Assembly (NCBI RefSeq): GCF_018145655.1
Contig: NZ_JAGSSY010000003.1
Location: 1-64,000, forward strand
Length of the DNA: 64,000 bases
Direction: 5' to 3'
Origin: Campylobacter anatolicus
Lineage (GTDB): Bacteria; Campylobacterota; Campylobacteria; Campylobacterales; Campylobacteraceae
The position numbers were made by a program, and so were the translations under genes. The notes beneath the pieces were generated by a model. That model was not told the origin of the DNA. It did no database searches and saw only the letters and a list, made by a program, of their open reading frames with translations. This document shows, piece by piece, positions 48,102 through 59,340 of the stretch (position 1 is the first letter of the stretch; the number at the start of each line of letters is the position of its first letter).

Positions 48102-48760
48102 ACTAGCCCTTTTAACATTTTTAATCCATCATCTGTGCCTACAATTTTTTCACAAGCACGTTCAGGATGTGGCATAAGACCAAATATTTTTTTGCTTTTG
48201 TCGCAAATGCCTGCAATGTTGTCTATCGAGCCATTTATATCGAGTTCTTTACCGTTTTTATCACAATATTTTAATAAAATTTGGTCATTATCATATAGCT
48301 TTTTACATACATCTTCATCAACAAAAAAGTTGCCTTCTCCGTGTGCTAATGGTATATTTACTACTTCACCTGCATTTAAATTTGATAAAAATTTATTATT
48401 GTTTGAAAATACTTTTAAATATTGGTATTTTGAGATAAAGTTTAAATTTTTATTGCGTCTCATCGCACCATCTAGGAGCTTAAGCTCAGTTAGCATTTGA
48501 AAACCATTGCAAATTCCAAGCACATAGCCACCTTTTTGAGCGTGAGCAATGACACCTTTCATTACTGGAGAAAATTTAGCAATCGCTGCTGTTCGCAGAT
48601 AATCACCATAGCTAAAACCACCGGGCAATACTACTAAGTCAGCTTCAAAATTATCTTGCTTGTGCCAAATAATTTGTGTCTGACAACCAAGTAGTTTAAA
48701 TGCATATTCTGTATCTGTCTCGCAGTTTGTGCCAGGAAAAAGGACGATGGCTACTTTCAT
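48095..48760 (-). CDS. purQ: Phosphoribosylformylglycinamidine synthase subunit PurQ
   Basis: Glutaminase subunit of FGAM synthase (purine step 4), 221 aa class I amidotransferase. Catalytic Cys in GICNGFQML (about 83-91), oxyanion motif PGGFSYGDYLR (about 46-56) and the His-x-Glu pair in LMPHPERACE (about 197-206). It delivers ammonia to PurL, which is not in the window. Overlaps purS by four bases. Confidence 0.96.
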   Translation of the reverse strand: MKVAIVLFPGTNCETDTEYAFKLLGCQTQIIWHKQDNFEADLVVLPGGFSYGDYLRTAAIAKFSPVMKGVIAHAQKGGYVLGICNGFQMLTELKLLDGAMRRNKNLNFISKYQYLKVFSNNNKFLSNLNAGEVVNIPLAHGEGNFFVDEDVCKKLYDNDQILLKYCDKNGKELDINGSIDNIAGICDKSKKIFGLMPHPERACEKIVGTDDGLKMLKGLVC

Positions 48761-49011
48761 AGCGTCTTCTCTTCGATGATTATCTCATACTCTTCGATAA
48801 CAGTGTTTGCCAACAGCTCTTCACACATTTTTGTAAGCTGCTTCTTGGCCTTATCGCTGTCTTTTTCATCGATTAAATTTAATACAATCTGCTTACCTAT
48901 ACGCACATTCGAAACGTTGTTAAACCCAAGTGAGCTAAGTGCGTGTTCTGTTGCTTTACCAGCTGGATCTAAAACGCCACTTTTAAGAGCTATATTTATG
49001 ATTGCTTTCAT
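48757..49011 (-). CDS. purS: Phosphoribosylformylglycinamidine synthase subunit PurS
   Basis: 84 aa small subunit linking PurQ to PurL. Typical sequence: KSGVLDPAGKATEHALSSLG (about 10-29), VSNVRIGKQIVLNL and EDSDKAKKQLTKMCEELLAN-like helix, ending IEEYEIIIEE. Its presence indicates the three-part Gram-positive-like FGAM synthase used by Campylobacter. Confidence 0.94.
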   Translation of the reverse strand: MKAIINIALKSGVLDPAGKATEHALSSLGFNNVSNVRIGKQIVLNLIDEKDSDKAKKQLTKMCEELLANTVIEEYEIIIEEKTL

Positions 49012-49025
49012 TTTTTACCTTTAAA

Positions 49026-49736
49026 TTATGATAAAATTCTTCTTAAAACCTCTTCGTAAGCAACTTTTACGCTCCCTAGATCTTGTCTAAAGCGATCTTT
49101 GTCCAACTTTTCATTTGTCGTAGCGTCCCAGAATCTACAACTATCAGGACTTATCTCATCGGCAAGAAGTATGTTACCATCTTTATCCATGCCAAATTCT
49201 ATCTTAAAATCAACTAGTTTTAAATTTCTCTCTTCGAAAAATTTAAATAGTATAGAGTTTATTTCACGTCCGATATGGCGTAGAGTTTGCAGATCTTTTT
49301 CACTCTTTACAAGACCCATAATAATACAATGTTCATCAGTTACTATAGGATCGTGGAGCTCGTCATTTTTATAATAAAACTCAACTAATGGAAATGGCAA
49401 AATGGTACCTTCTGCGATAGCTAAACGCTTTGTAAGTGAGCCTGTAGCAATATTGCGAATAACGACTTCAAGAGGTATGATATCACATCTTTTTACAAGC
49501 TGCTCTGTATCACTTATAGTCTCGACTAAGTCAGTTGCAATACCATTTTCTTTTAAAAGTTTAAAAATTTGTGTGCTAATCTTATTGTTTAATGCACCTT
49601 TGCCAGGCTCGTTACCTCTTTTTTGTGCATCAAAAGCGGTTAAGTCATCTTTAAACTCAGCGATCAACAAATTTGGATCGTCAGTCGCATACATTTTTTT
49701 ACCTTTACCTTCGTAGATAAGCTCTCTCTTTTCCAT
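49026..49736 (-). CDS. purC: SAICAR synthetase
   Basis: Phosphoribosylaminoimidazole-succinocarboxamide synthase of purine synthesis, 236 aa. N-terminal ATP-binding [16 protein letters not shown] (about 8-23), [15 protein letters not shown] (about 91-105) and [12 protein letters not shown] with [14 protein letters not shown] (about 175-202). Followed after 14 bases by purS, then purQ. Confidence 0.96.
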   Translation of the reverse strand: MEKRELIYEGKGKKMYATDDPNLLIAEFKDDLTAFDAQKRGNEPGKGALNNKISTQIFKLLKENGIATDLVETISDTEQLVKRCDIIPLEVVIRNIATGSLTKRLAIAEGTILPFPLVEFYYKNDELHDPIVTDEHCIIMGLVKSEKDLQTLRHIGREINSILFKFFEERNLKLVDFKIEFGMDKDGNILLADEISPDSCRFWDATTNEKLDKDRFRQDLGSVKVAYEEVLRRILS

Positions 49737-49754
49737 TTTACTGCTCCTTTTGAG

Positions 49755-51041
49755 TTATTGTTTTATTTTTAGGACTTTTATGACATCTATTGCTGTTTTT
49801 AACTGTATATCTTCATCTATTTTTTGTTTTGTTATGATATTTTTTTCATCTTTTTGCTCAGTTTTATTTGCTTCACTTGGCTTTATGTTTATCTTTTCTA
49901 ACTCACCTTGCAAGTGTGCCTTTAACTCACTCTCTTTTATAGAAAACGTGCTACTATCGCTTTGTGGGACTTTGCCGGGATGGACGATAACATCAGGTGT
50001 TACGCCTACAGCTTGAACGGTTTTGCCACTTGGCAGATAGTATCTTGCAGTAGTTAGCCTTAATGCCTCTGCATCATTTATAGGAAGTATAACTTGAACG
50101 CTACCCTTGCCAAATGTATTTTCCCCTACAACAACGGCACGTTTATGATCTTGTAGCGAACCGCTTACTATCTCACTTGCACTCGCACTTCCACCATTTA
50201 CTAAGGTTACAAGAGGAGCTTTTGTTAAAGTATTGCTAGGGCTTGCTTTATACTCTATATTATCATCAGCATCGCGACCTTTTTGGGATACGATAATGCC
50301 ACTATCAACAAATAAATTTACAAGTCCAACAGCTTGATTTAGTAAACCACCTGGATTATTTCTAAGATCTAAGATTATACCATTTACTTTTGGATTTGAT
50401 TTTATAAACTCGCTTGCCTTACTAACTACGTTTTTATCAAAATTTGTAACACGGATATAAAGTATATTTTCATCTTTGATCTTTTTAGCATAGACTGATT
50501 CTACTTTGATGATATCGCGTATTATATTTACATCAAATGGCTTTTGTTCGCCCTTTCGTACGATGGTTATTGTTATTGGAGTTTTTGGCTTACCACGCAT
50601 TTTATTGACCGCTTCATCTATAGTCGTGCCAATAGTTGCATTGCCATCTATGCGGACGATTATATCACCTGATTTTATACCAGCTTTATCGGCAGGAGTA
50701 TCTTCTATAGGTGCGATAACGGTTAAAGCCCCATCTTTCATACCAACAGTTATGCCAAGACCACCAAATTCGCCGTTTGTTTGTATCTGCATATCCTTGA
50801 ATGCTTTTTCGTTTAAAAATCCTGAGTGTGCATCTAAATTTTGCATTAAGCCACTTATAGCTTTGTCAATTAACTCTTGAAATTTTATATCATCAACGTA
50901 GTATTTTTCGACTGTTGATATGGTTTTGGTTAGTTTTGCAAGTGCCTCAAGCCTTGTATTTGCATCACTGTCGCTTTTAGCAACTAAATTTGATGAAAGT
51001 AGCCCACAAAATAGCAGTGTGGCTAAAAATTTAATATTCAA
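49755..51041 (-). CDS. ctpA: Carboxy-terminal processing protease (S41 family)
   Basis: 428 aa periplasmic protease with signal peptide (KFLATLLFCGLLSSNLVA). A PDZ domain covers about 90-170 (GGLGITVGMKDGALTVIAPI). The catalytic Ser is in NGGSASASEIVSGSL (about 284-298) and the Lys in ENTFGKGSVQ (about 309-318). A C-terminal charged tail follows. Its neighbour purC is 18 bases downstream, so the pur genes may be read from this promoter. Confidence 0.94.
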   Translation of the reverse strand: MNIKFLATLLFCGLLSSNLVAKSDSDANTRLEALAKLTKTISTVEKYYVDDIKFQELIDKAISGLMQNLDAHSGFLNEKAFKDMQIQTNGEFGGLGITVGMKDGALTVIAPIEDTPADKAGIKSGDIIVRIDGNATIGTTIDEAVNKMRGKPKTPITITIVRKGEQKPFDVNIIRDIIKVESVYAKKIKDENILYIRVTNFDKNVVSKASEFIKSNPKVNGIILDLRNNPGGLLNQAVGLVNLFVDSGIIVSQKGRDADDNIEYKASPSNTLTKAPLVTLVNGGSASASEIVSGSLQDHKRAVVVGENTFGKGSVQVILPINDAEALRLTTARYYLPSGKTVQAVGVTPDVIVHPGKVPQSDSSTFSIKESELKAHLQGELEKINIKPSEANKTEQKDEKNIITKQKIDEDIQLKTAIDVIKVLKIKQ

Positions 51042-51148
51042 ATTATCTCCTAATTTTGCGATAAAAACGAATTTTAATAATTTTTGCCTAAAAAACGGCT
51101 AAATTTATAAATTTCTTATATAAAAATTTAAAATCGTGCTAAATTTTA

Positions 51149-51175
51149 TTAGCACTTATAAATATTAAGTGCTAA
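51149..51175 (+). promoter_or_regulatory. CIRCE element (HrcA operator) of clpB
   Basis: TTAGCACTT-N9-AAGTGCTAA, a perfect 9-bp inverted repeat with the canonical nine-base spacer. It differs from consensus (TTAGCACTC-N9-GAGTGCTAA) only at the innermost pair. It lies immediately upstream of the -35 box of clpB, so bound HrcA would block polymerase. Confidence 0.9.
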
Positions 51176-51179
51176 TAAC

Positions 51180-51208
51180 TTGACATTAAAGCACTAAAGT
51201 TATATAAT
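51180..51208 (+). promoter_or_regulatory. Sigma-70 promoter of clpB
   Basis: TTGACA at 51180-51185 and TATAAT at 51203-51208 with a 17-base spacer. Transcription would start near 51215. The RBS AAGGAG lies at 51225-51230. Confidence 0.85.
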
Positions 51209-51235
51209 ACCATCATTATAAATAAAGGAGAAAAT

Positions 51236-53812
<2,577 letters not shown>

Positions 53813-53820
53813 ATTTAAAA

Positions 53821-53859
53821 TGGCGTGAGTAAGGAAGGTGTCTTATTAAGCTCACGCCA
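53821..53859 (+). terminator. Terminator hairpin behind clpB
   Basis: TGGCGTGAG and CTCACGCCA form a 9-bp GC-rich stem with a 21-base loop that itself contains a short TAAG/CTTA pairing. It is followed by AAACTTCTTTT. Located 8 bases after the stop. Confidence 0.7.
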
Positions 53860-54049
53860 AAACTTCTTTTAAATTTACGTAAAATCTATTCTAAGTAAAA
53901 ATAGAATATTTATATCATTTATTAAAATCCCTAAATAAACGTTAAATTTATAATAATGTTAAATAAAACTTAATAAAATTAAACAGAATTTTAAGTTAAT
54001 ATTTATTACGATAATATCTGCGACCAAAATTTTAAAACAAGGATAAAGT

Positions 54050-54735
54050 ATGCAACTAGATCCAAACTCTAGACGTGGCTTTATCTCTATGGTTGGTGTA
54101 TTTTTTTGTAGCAAATACACTTAAAAGGCTACACTAATTAATTTTATTGAAACAAAATAGGAGATATTTTGTATGGTGATAGATCTCACTCGCCGTATAG
54201 ACTGTTGTTATGCACGATAAACTACTCTATAGAAAACGGCGTTCCAGCAGAGGCATTTTGCACGATAGTCTCTTAATACGAAGCCACAACACAAGACGGA
54301 TGTAGCATTGTCGCTTCATTGCCAAGACTTTATAACCACTTTGGCTCACCAGCCTATATAGATGTGCGTCACGAGGTTGTGACATACCAATGCACTAATG
54401 AAGTTGTTAAGATTATAGTTGAATGCTTTGTGCAGAGGCTTGTCTATACAGTGTAAGATACCTAAATATCTAAACTCTAAAGGTTAATAAATGCACTTTT
54501 TGCGACCATCGTTTAAGAGTTGGATTGTTATCGTCTTGTGTTGAGATCTGTGTAGGCGGTAGTCTTATAATAGGCAATCTAAACGATCCAAACTCAAACA
54601 TTATAAAATTTATAGCCACACACAAGAAAATAGTAATAGATAGGCCAAAAAATACCAATTCGTATATGTTTTCTTAGGGTGTGAGTGAATTTTTAGCAAA
54701 AAATGATGAGAATACACAAAAAGCAACTAGAATGT
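54050..54735 (+). pseudogene. ttrB: Decayed ttrB-type iron-sulfur subunit (tetrathionate reductase-like)
   Basis: AAGGAT precedes ATG 54050, which opens a Tat-like leader (QLDPNSRRGFISMVGV) that shifts frame within 25 codons. Later pieces, in several frames, read NYSIENGVPAEAFCTIVS, SIVASLPRLYNHFGSPAYID and CVGGSLIIGNLNDPNSNIIK, the order of TtrB ferredoxin-like subunits. Residues that should be cluster Cys are now Tyr, Phe and Arg (LYNHFGSPAYIDVRH for the usual LCNHC-x3-C-x3-C). Several stops and shifts. Clearly dead. Psr/Phs-type subunits are related, but the NLNDPNS tail favours Ttr. Confidence 0.72.
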
Positions 54736-54741
54736 AGAGTA

Positions 54742-54751
54742 GGGGGGGGGG
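54742..54751 (+). repeat. G10 homopolymer tract
   Basis: Ten consecutive G, preceded by GTAGAGTA and followed by CGTGATATG, ending seven bases before the ATG of the ttrA remnant. Such tracts are the usual phase-variation sites in Campylobacter; here it lies beside a dead gene. Confidence 0.85.
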
Positions 54752-54757
54752 CGTGAT

Positions 54758-55033
54758 ATGAAAAGACGAGAATTTATAAAAGGCTCAGTGATAGCAGCCA
54801 CAGCAGTGCAGATGGGAGTTTATGGTAAAAGACAAAGAGGACTTTATGTCACAAGGTAGCTCAAATGAGTCTAAATTGATAGTAAAAGAGTATATAGCTA
54901 AAACCACTCTTTGATATTTTTCTATGTGTCATAGCTGTGTCGCAAAGTGTGGTATAAGGGTGCATTTAGATGAGAAAAACGACAAGGTACTTCACTGCGT
55001 TGTTAATCCTTATTATTCTATACATAAATATCT
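54758..55033 (+). pseudogene. ttrA: 5' remnant of a ttrA-type molybdopterin oxidoreductase
   Basis: ATG 54758 opens a Tat leader (KRREFIKGSVIAATAVQMGV). After a frameshift near residue 23 the sense continues with QGSSNESKLIVKEYIAKTTL, an in-frame TGA, then SMCHSCVAKCGIRVHLDEKN and DKVLHCVVNPYYSIHK, matching the N-terminal 4Fe-4S and NPY region of molybdopterin subunits. The gene ends there; the remaining roughly 900 codons of a TtrA are gone. It lies directly downstream of the ttrB remnant. Confidence 0.68.
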
Positions 55034-55082
55034 ATAAAATTTTATTTGATAAATTAAAAGAATATAATAAAGCTATAAAATA

Positions 55083-55115
55083 TAATACAATATGAAAATT
55101 TTACATATTGTATTA
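55083..55115. promoter_or_regulatory. Long palindrome upstream of the hydrogenase operon (possible operator)
   Basis: TAATACAATATG and CATATTGTATTA, perfect 12-bp arms separated by AAAATTTTA, centred about 120 bases before hydA. The arms resemble AT-rich operators such as those of epsilonproteobacterial NikR or Fur, but no exact consensus fits. The operon ends in nikR, making NikR a natural candidate. It could instead be a terminator of the ttrA remnant. Confidence 0.45.
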
Positions 55116-55221
55116 ATTAAATTTCATTTAAGTTAAACTTTTATGTTACAAATTTAATTAACTCTTTGTTTAAATAGTAGTAAGATTTCATAAAACAATT
55201 TTATTATTAAAGGAGTTTTGT

Positions 55222-56367
55222 ATGAATGGCGATTTGTTAATGCGAATAAACAAGCATTTAGATGAGTTGGCTACTTTACCAAGTATCAAGCAAAATGGCT
55301 CTATTGCAAAAGCCCTAAAAGACCATGGATTTAGCCGTCGTGATTTTATGAAATGGGCTGGGGCAATGACCGCGTTTATGGCATTACCTGCTTCTATGAC
55401 ACCTGTTGTGGCACGTGCTGCTGAGCTTAGTGATAGAGTGCCGGTTGTATGGCTACATATGGCAGAATGTACTGGCTGTAGTGAGAGTTTATTGCGTTCA
55501 GATGCTCCTAGCATTGATAGCTTGATATTTGATTATATCTCTCTTGAGTATCACGAGACGATTATGGCGGCATCTGGTTGGCAAGCGGAAGAAAATTTAG
55601 AAAGTGCAGTTGAAAAATACAAAGGCAAATACATACTTTTGGTAGAAGGAGGCATACCTACGGGAGAGACGGAGCATTATCTCACGATAGGTGGTCTTGG
55701 TATAAGTGGGCTTCATCACGCACAAAGTGCCTGTGAGAAAGCAGCTGCTATATTTGCCATCGGTACCTGTTCTAGTTTTGGTGGCATTCAAGCTGCACGT
55801 CCTAATCCTTCAAATTCTGTATCCTTAAGCAAAGTTACAAGTAAGCCCGTTATAAATGTCCCAGGCTGTCCGCCTAGTGAGAAAAACATCGTGGGTAACG
55901 TGCTTCACTATATTTTATTTGGCACACTCCCAGCACTTGATGTATTCAATCGACCAAGATGGGCTTATGGCTTACGTATCCACGATCTTTGTGAAAGACG
56001 CGGACATTTTGATGCTGGTGAGTTCGTACAAAGCTTTGGCGATGAGGGTGCTAAGCAAGGATACTGCCTATATAAAGTCGGTTGCAAAGGACCATACACG
56101 TTTAATAACTGCTCTAGAGAGAGATTTAATCAGCACACAAGTTGGCCAGTTCAAGCAGGACATGGCTGTATAGGTTGCTCTGAGCCGGATTTTTGGGATA
56201 ATATGGGACCATTTGAAGAACCGATGGCAGATAGGCTGTTTGATACGGTTTTAGGACTTGGTGCGGATAACGTCAGTGACAAGATTGGAGTAGGGGTTTT
56301 AACTCTTGCAGGCATTGGTATTGCAGCACATGCAGCCATTGGCATAATGAAAAAAGATAAAGAGTAA
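55222..56367 (+). CDS. hydA: [NiFe] hydrogenase small subunit
   Basis: 381 aa, group 1 membrane-bound uptake hydrogenase. Tat leader with SRRDFMKWAGAMTAFMALP (about 34-52). Cys ligands of the three clusters: CTGCSES (about 89), GTCSSFGG (about 181), PGCPPSEKN, CKGPYTFNNC and CIGCSEPDFWD (about 314-324). A C-terminal hydrophobic anchor (VGVLTLAGIGIAAHAAIGIM) holds it to HydC on the periplasmic side. RBS AAAGGAG. First gene of the operon; hydB follows after 10 bases. Confidence 0.97.
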   Translation: MNGDLLMRINKHLDELATLPSIKQNGSIAKALKDHGFSRRDFMKWAGAMTAFMALPASMTPVVARAAELSDRVPVVWLHMAECTGCSESLLRSDAPSIDSLIFDYISLEYHETIMAASGWQAEENLESAVEKYKGKYILLVEGGIPTGETEHYLTIGGLGISGLHHAQSACEKAAAIFAIGTCSSFGGIQAARPNPSNSVSLSKVTSKPVINVPGCPPSEKNIVGNVLHYILFGTLPALDVFNRPRWAYGLRIHDLCERRGHFDAGEFVQSFGDEGAKQGYCLYKVGCKGPYTFNNCSRERFNQHTSWPVQAGHGCIGCSEPDFWDNMGPFEEPMADRLFDTVLGLGADNVSDKIGVGVLTLAGIGIAAHAAIGIMKKDKE

Positions 56368-56377
56368 GGTGGAGATA

Positions 56378-58096
56378 ATGAGTGAACAAAGAATAGTAAT
56401 AGACCCTATCACAAGGATAGAGGGACATCTTCGTATTGAAGTAGTTGTAGATGAAAATAATGTAGTTAAAGAGGCATACTCAGGTTCAACACTTTGGCGT
56501 GGTATAGAGCAGATCGTGCGTAATCGCGATCCACGTGACGTTGGCTTTTTTACACAAAGAATTTGTGGTGTTTGTACATTTTCACACTACAGAGCTGGTA
56601 TAATGGCAGTTGAAAATGCACTTGGCATAAAACCACCATTAAATGCTGAACTAACTCGTACACTTATGAATAATGCCCTTTATCTACATGACCACGTTGT
56701 GCATTTTTATCAGCTTCACGGACTTGACTGGGTTGATATACTCTCAGCATTAAAAGCAGATGTGTTTAAGGCGAGTGAAGAGGCATTTAAATATTGCGAT
56801 ACACCTTATGCCACTGGGGCTGATAAGTTAAAAGAGGTAAAAGAACGTATTGCAGCCTTTGCTAAAAAAGGTAGTCTTGGACCATTTGCTAATGCATACT
56901 GGGGGCATAGCACATATAAATTTAGTCCAGAACAAAATTTAATTGTCCTTTCTCATTACTTAGAGTGTCTTAGAGTGCAACGTATAATGGCTCAGATGAT
57001 GGCTATATTTGGTTCTAAAAACCCACATCCACAAAGCTTGACAGTAGGTGGTGTAACCTGTGTTATGGACTTGCTAAATCCATCACGTTTAGGCGAATAT
57101 CTTACTAAATTTCAAGAGGTTGTTGAGTTTGTCAATCGTGCTTACTATCCTGATATATTAATGGCAGCTAAGGCTTATGGAAATGAATCAAGCGTATTAA
57201 ATGATGTTGGTGTATCAAATTTATTATGTTACGATGAATTTTTAGTTGACAAAAATGACTATTTGCTAAAAGGCGGTGTGATATTAAATGGTGATATAAG
57301 CAAGGTTTATGATGTAAATGGCGATAACATCACTGAAGAGGCAACTCGTTCGTGGTATAAAGATGACGCACCGCTTCATCCATATGATGGTATAACAGAG
57401 CCAAACTACACAGGGTTAGTTGATATGAAAACTATTGATGGCAAGGGCGAGATGATAGACACCAAAGTCTTTAATGAAAAAGGTAAATACAGTTGGATAA
57501 AAGCCCCACGATATGAGGGTAAACCTATGCAGGTTGGACCTCTTGCAAGTATAGTTATTAATTATGCTAAAGGTAATCCACGCGTAGTAAAAATCGTTGA
57601 TAAATTTTTACAAGATAGCGAGCTACCACTTAGTGCGGTATTTTCAACACTTGGCAGAACTGCTGCTCGTATGCTTGAAGCAAAGCTTGTTGCAGATCAC
57701 GGACTTGAGGCTTTTAACTCACTTGTGCAAAATTTAAAAACAGATCAAGAGACCTGTGCGAAATATGTCATAGACAAAGATAAAGAGTATAAAGGCAACT
57801 TCCAAGGCAATGCTCCTCGCGGTGCTTTAAGCCATTGGTGTAGGATCAAAAATGGTGTCATAGCAAATTATCAAGCGGTTGTTCCTAGCACTTGGAACGC
57901 ATCTCCAAAAGATGCTAAAAACGCACGTGGCTCGTATGAAGAGTGTCTTATCGGTTTAAAGATAGCAGACCTTACACAGCCACTTGAGATTATTCGCAAA
58001 ATTCACTCATATGACCCATGTATTGCATGTGCAGTGCATGTTATGGACGCAAATGGCACAAAATTAGGCGAATATAAGATAAACGCAAATTTATAA
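56378..58096 (+). CDS. hydB: [NiFe] hydrogenase large subunit
   Basis: About 572 aa, carrying the NiFe site. N-terminal RICGVCTFSH (about 58-67) and C-terminal DPCIACAVHV (about 549-558) give the four Cys ligands. After the His there are 16 residues (VMDANGTKLGEYKINA...) expected to be removed by the HydD protease. The frame opens at GTG 56369, but AAGGTGGAG is properly placed for ATG 56378 (SEQRIVIDPITRIEGHL). Confidence 0.97.
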   Translation: MSEQRIVIDPITRIEGHLRIEVVVDENNVVKEAYSGSTLWRGIEQIVRNRDPRDVGFFTQRICGVCTFSHYRAGIMAVENALGIKPPLNAELTRTLMNNALYLHDHVVHFYQLHGLDWVDILSALKADVFKASEEAFKYCDTPYATGADKLKEVKERIAAFAKKGSLGPFANAYWGHSTYKFSPEQNLIVLSHYLECLRVQRIMAQMMAIFGSKNPHPQSLTVGGVTCVMDLLNPSRLGEYLTKFQEVVEFVNRAYYPDILMAAKAYGNESSVLNDVGVSNLLCYDEFLVDKNDYLLKGGVILNGDISKVYDVNGDNITEEATRSWYKDDAPLHPYDGITEPNYTGLVDMKTIDGKGEMIDTKVFNEKGKYSWIKAPRYEGKPMQVGPLASIVINYAKGNPRVVKIVDKFLQDSELPLSAVFSTLGRTAARMLEAKLVADHGLEAFNSLVQNLKTDQETCAKYVIDKDKEYKGNFQGNAPRGALSHWCRIKNGVIANYQAVVPSTWNASPKDAKNARGSYEECLIGLKIADLTQPLEIIRKIHSYDPCIACAVHVMDANGTKLGEYKINANL

Positions 58097-58105
58097 GGAG
58101 GAGTT

Positions 58106-58786
58106 ATGCTAGGTCATAAACCAGATCGCATTAGCGAGTATGAGTTCTCTATTGGTGTGCGAGTTACACACTGGATACGCTTTTTATCCATAACGTTTCT
58201 GGTCGTGAGCGGATATTATCTCTCTTACGTTTTTATAAGTCCAGAGATTGCTAGCGGACCTGTAAATTTTATGAACGCAAAATGGCGTATGGCTCATCAG
58301 ATCGCAGGCTTTGTGCTTATAGCAGTTACGATATTTAAAATTTATCTGTTTATATTTGATAAACATAGCCGTAAAGAGGTCATGAGTGTAGTTGATTTTT
58401 TAAATCCATCTGTGTGGATAAAACAGATTAAATACTATCTATTTTTAGGAGAACACCCAAAGATAAAAGGTGTCTATAACCCCTTGCAGTTTGCCTCTTA
58501 TCTATTCTTTTACACCGTGTTAATACTCATCTGTTTAACAGGTCTTGTGCTTTATACACACGTATATCACGATGGTTTTGGTGGACTTATCTATCAACCG
58601 ATGAGAGAGATAGAGAAAATTTTAGGCGGTCTTGCAAATGTCAGGACAATACATAGAATTTGTATGTGGGTTATTATGATATTTGTGCCAATTCACGTTT
58701 ATATGGCAGTATTTAATGCGGTTAAGAGCAAAGACGGAGCAATGGACGCGATCGTAAGCGGTTATAAATTTAAAAAAGAGCATTGA
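58106..58786 (+). CDS. hydC: Ni/Fe-hydrogenase cytochrome b subunit
   Basis: 226 aa, four transmembrane helices (about 22-45, 63-83, 127-151 and 186-206) with His residues for two b hemes (RVTHWIRF near 18, MAHQIAGF near 60, IHRICMW near 183 and PIHVYMA near 197). It passes electrons from HydAB to menaquinone, feeding anaerobic or microaerobic respiration. RBS AAGGAGGAG. The stop overlaps the ATG of hydD. Confidence 0.96.
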   Translation: MLGHKPDRISEYEFSIGVRVTHWIRFLSITFLVVSGYYLSYVFISPEIASGPVNFMNAKWRMAHQIAGFVLIAVTIFKIYLFIFDKHSRKEVMSVVDFLNPSVWIKQIKYYLFLGEHPKIKGVYNPLQFASYLFFYTVLILICLTGLVLYTHVYHDGFGGLIYQPMREIEKILGGLANVRTIHRICMWVIMIFVPIHVYMAVFNAVKSKDGAMDAIVSGYKFKKEH

Positions 58787-59340
58787 TGAGAGTGCTAGTG
58801 CTTGGTATTGGCAATGTGATGTTTGGTGATGAGGGCGTTGGTGTGCATTTTGTTAAAATGATGGAGCGGGATTTTAAATTTCATTCAGATTTGCACAAGA
58901 TTAGCTTTATTGACGGTGGCACTTTAGCCATCGCCCTTACGCCGATAATCGCTGAGTATGATCGTCTTATCGTAGTTGATTGTATTAATGCTGATGATGG
59001 CGAAGTGGGAGATGTCTATTTTTTTGATTTTGAACAAATTCCTCCTAAAATTTCTTGGAATGGCTCCGCTCACGAAGTAGAAATGCTTCAAACTTTACAA
59101 CTTATGAGCCTAAATGGCGATATGCCACTCACTAAAATTTTAGCTATAGTGCCAAGCCGTATAGAGCCTATGAGTTTTGAGCTTTCATCTGCTGTACAAA
59201 AAGGCGTAAAAACTATGGAAAAAGCTTTACTTTCGCACCTTTGTGAGTTTGGATTTGAGTGTGAAAGAGTGGCGAATTTTAGCGTTTGTGATATGGCAAA
59301 TGAGTATAAGACAAAAGGTTTGTATGACTTTAAAATTTAG
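58786..59340 (+). CDS. hydD: Hydrogenase maturation protease
   Basis: 184 aa nickel-checking endopeptidase (HyaD/HybD family) that trims the HydB C terminus. Motifs: LGIGNVMFGDEGVGVHFV with the acidic Ni ligand (about 5-22), DGGTLAIAL and VVDCINADDGEVGDVYFF (Asp), and HEVEMLQTL with the conserved His (about 92). ATG 58786 overlaps the hydC stop; the longer TTG start two codons earlier is unlikely. Confidence 0.95.
   Translation: MRVLVLGIGNVMFGDEGVGVHFVKMMERDFKFHSDLHKISFIDGGTLAIALTPIIAEYDRLIVVDCINADDGEVGDVYFFDFEQIPPKISWNGSAHEVEMLQTLQLMSLNGDMPLTKILAIVPSRIEPMSFELSSAVQKGVKTMEKALLSHLCEFGFECERVANFSVCDMANEYKTKGLYDFKI

Noticed and set aside
54470-54658. Minus-strand ORF of 62 codons
   Set aside because: It overlaps the ttrB remnant on the opposite strand; its hydrophobic composition is the shadow of that sequence and it has no RBS.
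59243-59323. Longer N terminus for HydE
   Set aside because: It would overlap hydD by nearly 100 bases in another frame; ATG 59324 has an RBS and the expected short overlap.
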